DNA from: Larix sibirica
Taxonomy: Eukaryota > Streptophyta > Pinopsida > Pinales > Pinaceae
Direction of reading: 5' to 3'
DNA: 24,089 nt
NCBI GenBank assembly: GCA_004151065.3
Contig: NWUY0300051975.1
Coordinates: 1 to 24,089, forward strand
Shown here: positions 10,158 to 19,099 of the stretch, in pieces
Position numbering within the stretch: the first letter of the stretch is position 1
How the letters are laid out: each line of letters opens with the position of its first letter
Notes under the pieces: model-generated
Seen by the model: only the letters and a program-made list of their open reading frames with translations
Told to the model about the DNA's origin: nothing
Databases searched by the model: none
Program-made: the position numbers and the translations under genes

Positions 10158-10261
10158 GTATGTGGTACGGCAGGGTACGGTAGGAGATGTACCTTATGTG
10201 TACCCAAGTGTATGTGGTACGGCAGGGTACAACAGGAGATGTACCTTATGTGTACCCAAGT
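10158..10261. repeat. 52-bp tandem repeat, 2 copies
   Basis: GTATGTGGTACGGCAGGGTA starts both copies (10158 and 10210). The two copies differ at only a few positions, so the duplication is recent relative to the decayed elements around it. Confidence 0.9.
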
Positions 10262-10410
10262 ACCCGGTACGGGTACGCGTACCCTACCCCCGAGTACTGG
10301 TACCCATGCTACATAGGTGTCGCCTCCCAATTAAATCACCCCCAAGGAAAATTGAACTTAGATCGTCTTGCTGACGAGACCCATACCTTAACCTAGTGAA
10401 CTAACAAGAA

Positions 10411-11192
10411 TTGTCGCTCCATATAGGATTTTTGCTTTCCCAAAATAAAATATTTTCCAAACCATTTACCATCCTTTATAAAAACCTCATCATCAAGTCG
10501 ATTAGATAAAGAGGGATGATATAAAAAATGACTTTCATGTGAAGATCACATTCTCTTGCAACCTAATTTCATTGGTCTGATGGGGATGCTGCAACAAATT
10601 TTGCAGCAAAGGAGTTAGGTTCGGTACTTGAATGCCATTAAAAGATGTTTTAAATTTTTAATTAAATCCGAAGACACAGGGTCATACATTGGGTATAATT
10701 AGATTCTCTTGAAGTAAATTTTTTATTATTATTACATACTGAGAAAGTAGTTAATTTGTTTTCATGGATAGTGTGGACTTGATTATTATTAACATTGCTT
10801 TGATTAACTCGAGAGAGGAAGCTATGAAATACTATTTGCAGCTAGAGACAAGCGATCCTCCTTGATAACACTCGAAGTGTGTGTGATGTAAGGCTACTGT
10901 TAGCTTATAATTTGGGTTTTTCCTTCGTTGTCCAAAAATACAGAGAGTTAGAGAAATTAAAAGATTTCTTAATATATGAAAAAAAATATAACATATAAAA
11001 ATTAAGTGTTTATTAATGCACCAAAGTTAAATTTGACATATATAAAAATGGACAGACGACATTTAAGAACTCTTTATTCTTATGGCCCTCACGAAGAGAA
11101 ATAGACGGACGTAAAATTAATGAGGACGGTCATAATACACTGAATTTTTGTCATTTAAATTTACTCTTTCTCGTGGCTATTCAACGATGTGA
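10411..11192. other. AT-rich intergenic region, no gene
   Basis: No ORF with recognisable features. A short imperfect inverted repeat GCTGCAACAAATTTTGCAGC lies near 10588. Nothing else is supported. Confidence 0.5.
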
Positions 11193-11250
11193 ACAAATTA
11201 ATATATTGATTCATAAGTTTACATAAACTAATATATTGATTCATAAACTG
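11193..11250. repeat. 30-bp direct repeat, 2 copies
   Basis: AATATATTGATTCATAA occurs in both copies, which begin at 11193 and 11223 within otherwise very AT-rich sequence. Confidence 0.75.
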
Positions 11251-11490
11251 TGAAACAATTACACTAATTAAAAATAGGAAACAAATACCTAGTTGCAGAG
11301 ATGATACGTTAATGGTTTGAACAAGTTAACCATTCAATTAGCCTAATAATGGTAGGGAATAAGCAACCCTGCTGCTCATTAATTTTGTTAATGAAATATT
11401 TTTCTGGATGCTTCATATGGTATATACTATATAAAATAAGTGGGCATCTTGAACATATATATCTGGAAAATAACTCTTTAGCTGATAAAC

Positions 11491-11590
11491 TTTCAAAGTA
11501 GGTACTTAAAGGTATAGATGATATCTGATTTGGGAGGAATTTTCAAAATAGGTACTTAAAGGTATAGATGATATCTGATTTGGGAGGAAT
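11491..11590. repeat. 50-bp tandem duplication
   Basis: Two adjacent 50-bp units start TTTCAAARTAGGTACTTAAA at 11491 and 11541. By eye they differ at one base (G/A at unit position 8), so this is a very recent duplication about 0.9 kb upstream of the TNL start codon. Confidence 0.95.
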
Positions 11591-11727
11591 TTTAGGATTC
11601 TATTATTCAGAATCAGGGACTTTTATTTTCTGGACTGAGATTTATCTTTTTTGTTTTTGTTGGATGTTGAGGCATTAGCAGTATGTTAGTGGAGTGTTGC
11701 ATTAGTAAAACATTTTTGTAATGGCCG

Positions 11728-11835
11728 ATAAAAACTGTTTTATTGCATTTATCAGATACAAAAATAAAAACTGTTTTATAGGATTTATCAACTATAAAAA
11801 TAAAAACTGTTTTATAAAGTTTATCAGCTACAAAT
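11728..11835. repeat. 36-bp tandem repeat, 3 copies
   Basis: ATAAAAACTGTTTTAT/AT-type units begin at 11728, 11764 and 11800. The 36-bp period keeps frame on both strands: NKNCFIxFIxYK on plus, YKTVFIFxxDK on minus. Whether it was ever translated is unknown. It lies about 650 bp upstream of the TNL start codon. Confidence 0.9.
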
Positions 11836-11995
11836 ATACTATAGTTGTACTGTTTGATCCAATTTTGAATATCAATAATATGTTTTTTAAGTTGAAAAAA
11901 CATAAATGAGCATCTTATCTTATATCCAGTTGTAAAGGTGCACAGCATGTACAATCGAGCTTACAGTAATGCGTTGAATCATGGTTAAAAGAGAG

Positions 11996-12001
11996 GGTCA
12001 A
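11996..12001 (-). promoter_or_regulatory. W-box-like element upstream of TNL gene
   Basis: GGTCAA is TTGACC on the minus strand, the core bound by WRKY factors and common upstream of defence genes. A hexamer is expected often by chance; the only support is its position about 480 bp before the ATG. Confidence 0.2.
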
Positions 12002-12315
12002 GAAGGAACATTTTTTGTTAGATACAGCGCGTGGTGAGCATTCTGTCTTCACCTTTAATTCATATTTATCAAGTTGTGTACAGGTGCGATGCACAGATTC
12101 AACGATGTCATGTACAGCTTGTGCTTTTGCGGGCCTGTGTCTCCACTTACAGTTTGCCCACGACTTTGTGTGATAATGCGTGTAGAGCCCACACGGTTAG
12201 TTGTCGATCTTTACGCATTAAAGAGATAAAAGAATAAAAACATTTCGATCTCTACGACGGGAACATTTCATGTGTAGGTGTGAGCATCCATATACGACGG
12301 GTGCAGGGTTAACTG

Positions 12316-12328
12316 TGACAATATATCT
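12316..12328 (+). promoter_or_regulatory. Possible TATA region of TNL gene
   Basis: GACAATATATCTC lies about 155 bp before the ATG at 12481. It is the best TATA-like sequence close to the gene and would leave a leader of roughly 120 bases. The match is imperfect. Confidence 0.25.
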
Positions 12329-12480
12329 CTGCACAACATCCCCATTCCCAATATTCATTGCAATTTTTGCCTGAATTTTCTGGCGCTTACCAAACTCTAC
12401 AGCAATACCCTAAGCCCTCCACCGCCTCCTGCGTGTCGATAGCATCGACCATCTTATTTACTTTCATTTCCAAATTTTCA

Positions 12481-13314
12481 ATGGCTTCATCATCCTACGA
12501 TGTATTTTTAAATCATCGTGGTCCCGATGTAAAGAAAACCTTCGCCAGCTATCTATACCGTCGCCTTCTATTTCATGGATTGAGAGTTTTTCTGGATCAG
12601 CCAGAATTGCAACAGGGAGACGATTTAACTTCTCAAATACAGGGCGCAATTAAAACTGCCTCGGTTCATGTAGCGATATTTTCACCAAATTATGCCCAAT
12701 CAAGTTGGTGTCTAGATGAGTTGCTTCTCATGTTAGAGACACTGGAGAACGGCGCTACAATTATTCCAGTATATTATAATGTTAAACCTTCTGAGCTCAG
12801 GTGGACTCGTGGGGGAAAAGGCTCTTATGCTGAAGCTCTACACGTTCTCGAAAATAAGAAAACGGATGAAGGAAAGTTGCGATACAACTCCACTACCATT
12901 GAAAATTGGAGAAATGCGCTTTCTCGTCTTGCAGAGAAAAGCGGATTCGAGCTGGGCAGGTATAATGGGTGAGTACTCCAACCTTCTCTCTAGGTGGGTT
13001 TATCTATTGCTCAACCTTCGTTCTCCGTGTATTTATTTCTCAATACGTTTATGTATTTTCTTGTGAATAACCAGCGACGAAGGGCAGCTGCTAGATGAGG
13101 TTGTTGAAAGGGTGTTGAAAAAAGTGAAAAAAACAGGTTTGGATGTGGCCAAATATCCAACGGGATTAGATGAGAAATTGAAAGATTTTGAGAATACAGT
13201 CCTGTTGCAGCATCAGCAAGAACAGAACCGGAAACTTCAGATCTTGGGAATCGTAGGGTTAGGGGGAGTAGGAAAAACAACTCTCGCAAAAGAATTCTTC
13301 AATAGGAAGAATTC
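12481..13314 (+). CDS. TIR-NB-LRR disease resistance protein, 5' part
   Basis: Exon 1 (12481-12968) encodes a full TIR domain, exon 2 (from 13075) the start of NB-ARC. TIR motifs are YDVFLNHRGPDVKKTFASYL (residues 6-25), LRVFLDQPELQQGDDL, and SSWCLDELLLMLE with Glu80 at the position of the catalytic Glu of plant TIR NADases. Exon 1 ends at a GTGAGT donor. Splicing restores a Gly codon and continues DEGQLLDEVVERVLKKVKKT, the linker LDVAKYPTGLDEK, and the P-loop GLGGVGKTT (about residues 224-232). Plant TNLs sense pathogen effectors; NB-ARC exchanges ADP/ATP and oligomerises, and TIR then hydrolyses NAD+. ATG 12481 is chosen because MASSS before the TIR is typical; the frame is open upstream but without ATG. 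Coding stops at the N run; the rest of NB-ARC and all LRRs are unseen. Intact as far as visible; whether the whole gene is functional cannot be judged. Confidence 0.93.
12969..13074 (+). other. TNL intron 1
   Basis: GTGAGT at 12969-12974 and CAG at 13072-13074 bound a 106-bp T-rich intron. It separates TIR from NB-ARC, where many plant TNL genes have their first intron. The reading frame joins with matching phase. Confidence 0.9.
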
Positions 13315-14014
13315 NNNNNNNNNNNNNNNNNNNNNNNNNNNNNNNNNNNNNNNNNNNNNNNNNNNNNNNNNNNNNNNNNNNNNNNNNNNNNNNNNNNNNN
13401 NNNNNNNNNNNNNNNNNNNNNNNNNNNNNNNNNNNNNNNNNNNNNNNNNNNNNNNNNNNNNNNNNNNNNNNNNNNNNNNNNNNNNNNNNNNNNNNNNNNN
13501 NNNNNNNNNNNNNNNNNNNNNNNNNNNNNNNNNNNNNNNNNNNNNNNNNNNNNNNNNNNNNNNNNNNNNNNNNNNNNNNNNNNNNNNNNNNNNNNNNNNN
13601 NNNNNNNNNNNNNNNNNNNNNNNNNNNNNNNNNNNNNNNNNNNNNNNNNNNNNNNNNNNNNNNNNNNNNNNNNNNNNNNNNNNNNNNNNNNNNNNNNNNN
13701 NNNNNNNNNNNNNNNNNNNNNNNNNNNNNNNNNNNNNNNNNNNNNNNNNNNNNNNNNNNNNNNNNNNNNNNNNNNNNNNNNNNNNNNNNNNNNNNNNNNN
13801 NNNNNNNNNNNNNNNNNNNNNNNNNNNNNNNNNNNNNNNNNNNNNNNNNNNNNNNNNNNNNNNNNNNNNNNNNNNNNNNNNNNNNNNNNNNNNNNNNNNN
13901 NNNNNNNNNNNNNNNNNNNNNNNNNNNNNNNNNNNNNNNNNNNNNNNNNNNNNNNNNNNNNNNNNNNNNNNNNNNNNNNNNNNNNNNNNNNNNNNNNNNN
14001 NNNNNNNNNNNNNN
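13315..14014. other. Assembly gap of 700 N
   Basis: Exactly 700 unknown bases interrupt the TNL gene within the NB-ARC domain. The round number suggests an estimated gap size, so the true distance may differ. Open frames called across it are meaningless. Confidence 0.99.
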
Positions 14015-14352
14015 CTCTAATGGTTGACTTCATCTTTATAATAGTTTAAATAGACTTATAATTCTTCATTATTAACCATCTTGGATTTTTTTTCATAGTA
14101 GACGCCATTTTATTTTATTTTAAATATCTAAATTTAATTAATAATATGTTTTTTATAAATTTGACCTTTTATTTTTTTTAAATCCAACTTAATAAAAGAA
14201 TTAAAAATTAAGCATTGCCTTGGTCATAGGGACGTGACTTAAAAAGGGGTCATCATGGATCATACAGACGTGTACACCATAAATGGCGACTGTATAGACG
14301 CGGTCACGCGGAGAGAAAATTGTTGGGAAGTACAAATGGTTTTTCGTTGTTT
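14015..14352 (-). other. Sequence after gap, probably interior of copia-type element
   Basis: The sequence is AT-rich and carries no NB-ARC or LRR coding on either strand. It sits just downstream (minus strand) of a copia-type PBS, so it is probably the 5' untranslated or early gag region of that element. No gag motif is visible. Confidence 0.4.
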
Positions 14353-14364
14353 GCTCTAATACCA
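14353..14364 (-). other. Copia-type primer binding site
   Basis: GCTCTAATACCA is TGGTATTAGAGC on the minus strand. It matches the initiator-Met-tRNA PBS of plant Ty1/copia elements at 11 of 12 bases, with a 3-bp spacer to the LTR end. Confidence 0.7.
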
Positions 14365-14367
14365 AAG

Positions 14368-14561
14368 TGGCAGTGAAAGCATTAATTTGAATATATTCAG
14401 AATATTTATAAATCGGTAATAATATTTGAATAATGAATGATGATATGATACAATAAAAACTGGTCGAGTTTTTATAGGCCTTGTCGTCACCAGTCACGAC
14501 TCCTTAATAATATTCTAGATTTATTAATTTAATTAATAATACAATTAAAATATTCATAACA
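14368..14561 (-). repeat. 194-bp copia-type LTR (5' LTR of minus-strand element)
   Basis: On the minus strand it starts TGTTATGAATATTTTAATTG and ends TTTCACTGCCA just before the PBS. A TATA box reads CCTATAAAAACTCG (14464-14477). TG...CA ends, TATA position and adjacent PBS make this a good short LTR. The matching 3' LTR should lie at lower coordinates, in or beyond the gap. A copia or a TRIM element would both fit. Confidence 0.65.
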
Positions 14562-15345
14562 GATAACATGTCTTATGATTTTGGGGAAAAAAATGTTTCA
14601 TGTAGAAATTGAACTCACTTGAATTTCCTAGACTGTAATACATTATAAACAAATTGGGTAATATTTCTACACCTAATATTTTATAATAATATATATGAAG
14701 AAAAATAGATAAGCACATTATCATTAATTACCATGCATAATTTGAGCATGAGGGTTGGAGGCACCTACACACCCAAATTTGAATGACCCTATAATTTCTA
14801 AAAGGTGGAGGAAGATGTTTCAATGTTATTCTCTATTGAGAAAGAAAATAAGTATTTCCTCATTGATAATACATTGTTGATTACTAGAGAAGGACAATAC
14901 ATTTTTGTGTGATTCTCAAGTAGCAACTCTTCACTCACTTAGAGTAGAGTTGTTAATGTGTGTAACTAACAACTCTTAACAAACTTAGTGATAAATCATA
15001 AATATAGTTATATAACAACTCTCAATTAATGTAAATTGTTCATGAATCAAACATGAGATTAATGAACATAAAAGCAAGATAGCCAATGTACAAAATATGT
15101 TGTGTATAAATATGCAACATAGAGAGTTATGGATTTGGGGCTTCTATTACATCCATACACTAATAAAGCATTATTTGGCATTTTCTTTAGGATGTACAGG
15201 TTGGGCTTTTCATCAAAATCTTAGAACGAAGCACAGACCACCTCACTATATGAATTTTACACCCAATGCCCTACACAATAGGGTTTTTCAAGGCCTTATT
15301 TCTCAAATCCCCTAATGATTATATCTTCATTAACTAAGGATTGAT
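14562..15345. other. AT-rich intergenic region, no gene
   Basis: No supported gene. A hairpin AGAGTTGTTA / TAACAACTCT (14946-14955 and 14967-14976, 11-base loop) is visible. The 72-codon plus frame at 15097 has no recognisable features. Confidence 0.45.
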
Positions 15346-15485
15346 AAGGAGATGGAGGGTTGTCTATGCCTTGTTAACTACTTCTAAGGAAATGGAGGGT
15401 TGACTTCTCCTTGTTAACTACTTCTAAGGAGAAGGAGAGTTGAATTTACTTCGTTAGATATTTCTAAGGAGATGGAGGGTTGACT
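15346..15485. repeat. 40-bp tandem repeat, about 3.5 copies
   Basis: Units beginning AAGGAGATGGAGGGTTG start at 15346, 15386, 15426 and 15466 with exact 40-bp spacing. The intervening CTTGTTAACTACTTCT is conserved in the first two copies and diverged in the third. Looser relatives continue near 15560 and 15825. The period is not a multiple of three, so it is non-coding. Confidence 0.9.
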
Positions 15486-15569
15486 AAAAGCCTAACATCA
15501 TGTTTCAATGTTTTAAACAAAGTATTCACCCATGACGACTTAATGCCTCTTTGTTAGCTAAGGTAAGGA

Positions 15570-15700
15570 GACAAAGGATTATCCTCTTCTCTTCAATAAG
15601 TAATCTAAGGAGGGACTCTCCCTAGTACTTGAAGCAATACATTCTTGGAGGGAAGTTCACAAGTTTGTCACAACATGGGATATTTCAAGGATTTTTCTAG
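15570..15700. repeat. Dispersed repeat unit, relative of 22388 and 22712 units
   Basis: CTTGGAGGGAAGTTCACAAG and then GGGATATTTCAAGG resemble segments near 22455-22510 and 22770-22830. Both sets flank the second gypsy element on opposite sides, which suggests an older repeat it inserted into. Confidence 0.5.
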
Positions 15701-15889
15701 GAATGAGTTAGTGAGTTACAACATTATGTTAGACACTCCAAAAAAAATCAGTGCAATGACTAGTAGCTAACTAAAACAAGTTGATGGAGGGATGATGTCA
15801 GATTAAAATCCTCTTCATTACCTAAGGGTTGATAAGGATATATTTTCATGTGTTGAGTTCTCTACTTATTATATCTCCATCATTTATGA

Positions 15890-16775
15890 TCTATGAACTA
15901 CCATGGATATTTCACTAGATATTTCCTTGCAACCTATCTTAAAAGCTACTATAAAAATGGTGAGGTTATACTCTATTATGTAATGATTTCTTAAGATTAA
16001 AATATAATATTACAAGCATAATGCTCAAAATATTGAAATTAATTGAGAACATAGGCAGCATAACAAATTGAAAAAAAAATAGAATACCTAATGTAGGAGA
16101 ACTCGACAAGAAAATGAGGATTGTTCCTTGATCTTTTTGTCTTAGATATATAATGGAAGATACAAAGAAATATAAACTCATTGTGGAGTTGCAATAAATG
16201 TTGTCCCTAGTGAATGCTTTCTATGAGGTCTTCTTCTTCATCTCTTCTACTCAACAATGGAACAATAAATCGTTGGAACGGGGATATGCCCCCTTTCTTT
16301 CTTTGTGGCTCAACTTTTAATGTCTTAACGATAGTCTAGGGTCCAGATTAGGATTTTTGCATGTCCTAACTCCCAATTAGGCATAGCATTTTGGACCCTC
16401 TATAATATTTTTGAAATTCCATGTCACTGGACCAACAAGTGTGAGAAATAAGAGTCGATGTGCCATCCACTTGGCACTACAACAGTCAAAGCAAAGGCAG
16501 ACTTGTCAGAGGCATCAATTACTCATGTGAACTCCATTTTTAGAACTCTTTAGCTTGTTGTAGAGCTCTCGACAACTTCTCCAAGGTCAAAGGGATAAGT
16601 ATGAGGTATAAATGGATTGACCACAAAATAAAACTCTAGAAGTTTCAAGATACAAATTATAAAATAAAGATATGTCCCTAAGATGGGCCATACAATGCCA
16701 TGGCTCTGGTTTTCCACTCCATAAAGTACCAAAACAGTTGAAAAATATATGGTGATCCATTTTAGGAGGCTTTGG
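15890..16775 (-). repeat. Gypsy-2 3' LTR-like repeat
   Basis: Shared with the repeat at 21285: CTACCATGGATATT, TATTACAAGCATAATGCTCA, CTTAGATATATAATG, TAACTCCCAATTAGG, TTTGGACCCTCTA, and TAAGATGGGC near the right end. These occur in the same order and orientation with indels. The right edge lies next to the end of the integrase frame. Confidence 0.6.
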
Positions 16776-16781
16776 TCCCTG

Positions 16782-16831
16782 AAATATTTTACTGAAGGAG
16801 ATGGGTAAAATATTTTACTAAAGGAGATGGG
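16782..16831. repeat. 26-bp tandem duplication at integrase end
   Basis: AAATATTTTACTRAAGGAGA occurs at 16782 and 16808. The copies cover the last integrase codons (PHLL) and the stop at 16818-16820. Confidence 0.8.
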
Positions 16832-17460
16832 GAAAATGCTCCTCAGCTTTCTCTGTAAAGCACCACTCACCCTTCCTTGGAAGTTGAAATTTTAACCCAA
16901 CTAGCAAGAGCTATTGCTTCCCATGTCTAGTTGTTATGGATTTCTTCTGTAAAATTGTATCTTTTGTAAAATTTAAATGAGCTTCAAGGGCTAATTCATC
17001 TATGGTATGCAAGACTTGCTCCTCATTTTCCTCTTTAAGCATGGATGGCTCATAGGGTTTTAAACTACACAATCTCTACTTAGCGAATGTGCATGTATGG
17101 GGGTAGACTAAGTCTATAGGACTATCGCCTACCTATTCCAACACTTTGAAAGGGCCATGTACTAGAATCTTGTATGTCAATCCCTACAATATCTCTTTAT
17201 TCAATTGCAATTCAAATCAGTCTCCTACCTTGAATATGTTCTCAATTATGTTTTGTCCATGCATGGTCTTGTACTTCTCATGTGATTTTTTTAATATATC
17301 ATGCACCTACAAATAAACTTGTCTAATTGTGTTGATCATTTTTTCAATGTGTAGTGTTTCTCACATGGTGCCTTCCTTTTATCATACATGTTGTCAATAT
17401 ACCACGTCTATAGGTGAAGGTGTCAAATATCCAAACACGTGTTTTAAAAGGGCACTTCCT
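16818..17460 (-). pseudogene. Gypsy-2 integrase C-terminal region
   Basis: The minus strand reads LKKSHEKYKTMHGQN (about 17250-17300), FELQLNKEILQGL (about 17185-17225), YKILVHGPFKVLE (about 17140-17180), KPYEPSMLKEENEEQVLHTI (about 17000-17060) and EEHFPHLL before the TAG at 16818-16820. The basic helix, the GPF motif and the acidic tail are those of gypsy integrase C-termini. Stops interrupt it, and the catalytic DDE core is not seen. Confidence 0.75.
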
Positions 17461-17829
17461 AGTGAAATTTTGAACTACTCTATTATAAGAGTGCTAAATG
17501 AAGATCAAATTCACATCCTAGATTCTTGAATGATTCTAATTGTAACCCCTCAAATGTTGAACCAATGTTATGTTCACCAATTATGTTTTCCCATGTTTGT
17601 GAATGGAAAGTTGTAGATCTCTTTGGTGTCCATCTTCTCCTAATGTGTAGTCCAAAAGGCACTAAGAAATGTGGTATCTCTACTCAAAATTATGCTTGTT
17701 ATCCCAAATTGTACTTGAACATTCTAAAAGAATGGGATTGTTGCATAATGTCCCCTGATGGTCTTGACAGCATGCTTTCCAGCTTGTTAGTATTTCCCTT
17801 CTTATATTTGATGATCAAATAACATTAAT

Positions 17830-18126
17830 GCAAAAATCTCATCCATGTGTAGTGTCTTGATTGTTGAAGTTACTAAGGGATTACATATTAGAGAGGGCAG
17901 TGATTGGTGTGCATCATGGTCTACTTTCCCATCAAAGAGTGCTTCCATTCTTAAAAGTGTAGACTAGAGCATAGAGCTCCCGATCATGCATGGGGTAGTT
18001 CATGATTTCTCGATTAAACAATTCCAAATGATAGCAAATTGTTTTACCTCCTTGTATAAAGGTTATTCCCATAGCATATCCACTTGCATACACTACCACT
18101 TTGTAGCACTTTTGCAAATTAGGCAA
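17830..18126 (-). pseudogene. Gypsy-2 RNase H
   Basis: A 64-codon frame (17932-18126) reads LQKCYKVVVYASGYAMGITF, QGGKTICYHLELFN and YPMHDRELYALVYTFKN, continuing as MMHTNHCPL near 17895-17920. These align with the gypsy RNase H motifs VETDASGYAMGAVL, YDKELYAL and THTDHQPL. The first catalytic Asp of the DAS motif is replaced by Tyr (VVVYAS). Confidence 0.85.
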
Positions 18127-18299
18127 TGCGAGAGCTAGTGCTTAACTAATATTTCGTTATATTCTTCAAAATCTTCTAGTTAAGTATTTCCCCACTAGAA
18201 ACTTTTTCCACTCATTGCTATGGAATGGATTAGTATAGCCACAACCGAAAAGGATGCCATGAACATCCAAAGGCATTGTGTTGCTCTCACAAAGCTCCC

Positions 18300-18900
18300 A
18301 ACCTTTGTGATATTGGAAGGGCTTGGTCATTTGATGATGCCCTCCATCTTTGTAGGGTCAATCATGAGCTCACTTCCACCAGTCACATAGCCCAAGTACA
18401 TTAGAAAATGTTGGACAAATTCACATTTCCTAAGGTTTGTTGGTGACTCATGCTTTCTTAGTCTCTAAGAACTACATAAGTCTTGAGGTACACTCTTCCT
18501 AGCTAGAGATAGCATTTAATAAATCATACAAGTACAATATTTCAGATGATCCTAAAAGGCATCCAACACATCATTGATTAAACATATATATGTAGCTATT
18601 GCATTACCGTAAACCAAAAGGCATTGCCAACCACTTAAATAAATATTGCTTCATCTTGAAGATGGTCTTCCATGGGTCTTTTTCTTTGACTTGTAGTTGG
18701 TGGAATCTCGAATTGAGAACCAATTTGGTAAAATACTTGGCATGGTGCATCCAATCCAACAAGTCATCGATCTTAGGAGAAGGGTATTGATTCTTGCAGG
18801 TGATCCCATTTAGAGCTCAATAGTCCATACACATTCTCCAAGTCCCATCCTTCTTGGGCACTATGATGATATGTGACCAATATGGTGAGGTATGTGTTCA
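18300..18900 (-). pseudogene. Gypsy-2 reverse transcriptase
   Basis: The minus strand reads KDGTWRMCMDY (18820-18852), a stop, then ALNGITCKNQYPSPKIDDLL, FHQLQVKEKDPWKTIFKMK and LAMPFGL (about 18611-18630), all in one frame. The active site reads YLYD at 18523-18534, where gypsy RTs have YxDD, so the first catalytic Asp is Tyr. Multiple stops follow. Confidence 0.85.
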
Positions 18901-19099
18901 AAATCTTCACTCCTTCAGCCATTGGTGTGATTTTTTTTTCACTTCATTCACTTCTACTATGGATCGTCTACAAAATCCTATGTTTCACAATGGAGTTAGA
19001 CAACATTTGTATCTCATGCTCCATTTCCTTCTTAGGTTGTATCCTTTAGGTACTTTGAATACTTCTTTGTATCCCTACAAAAAATTCTCCAATCGATGT

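Larger units (their letters stand above)
9966..10410 (-). mobile_element. GTAC-rich repeat block with tRNA-like head
   Basis: This block is more GC-rich than its surroundings and holds 21 GTAC tetranucleotides between 10019 and 10310. It ends at 10345-10409 with a minus-strand tRNA-like segment: A-box-like TAGTTCACTAGG (10392-10403) and B-box-like AAGTTCAATTTT (10348-10359). This suggests a tRNA-derived SINE-like element whose body is the GTAC block. Alternatively, imperfect inverted repeats (TTGGTTGGGGGTCATTATAT at 9966-9985 against 10330-10349) suggest a small DNA transposon. AAGGAAAAT occurs at 9939-9947 and 10344-10352, a possible 9-bp duplication. Open frames on both strands here reflect repeat structure and are not credible genes. 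One N lies at 9964. Confidence 0.45.

Noticed and set aside
10158-10261. CRISPR-like array in the GTAC region
   Set aside because: Units are directly adjacent without spacers and the genome is a plant.
9970-10396. Three overlapping open frames in the GTAC block
   Set aside because: They arise from repeat units lacking stops on either strand; codon use and composition do not suggest a protein.
12358-12480. TNL start upstream of 12481
   Set aside because: The frame is open but has no ATG in this interval, and MASSS directly before the TIR fits the family.
13112-14033. Long open frames on both strands across 13112-14033
   Set aside because: They are mostly unknown bases; only 13075-13314 carries real coding sequence.
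15097-15315. 72-codon plus frame
   Set aside because: AT-rich region, no homology recognised, no splice or promoter support.
16550-16870. 106-codon minus frame at the end of gypsy 2, possible env-like protein
   Set aside because: It overlaps the integrase end in another frame and extends into the LTR; no signal peptide or transmembrane pattern typical of env is convincing.
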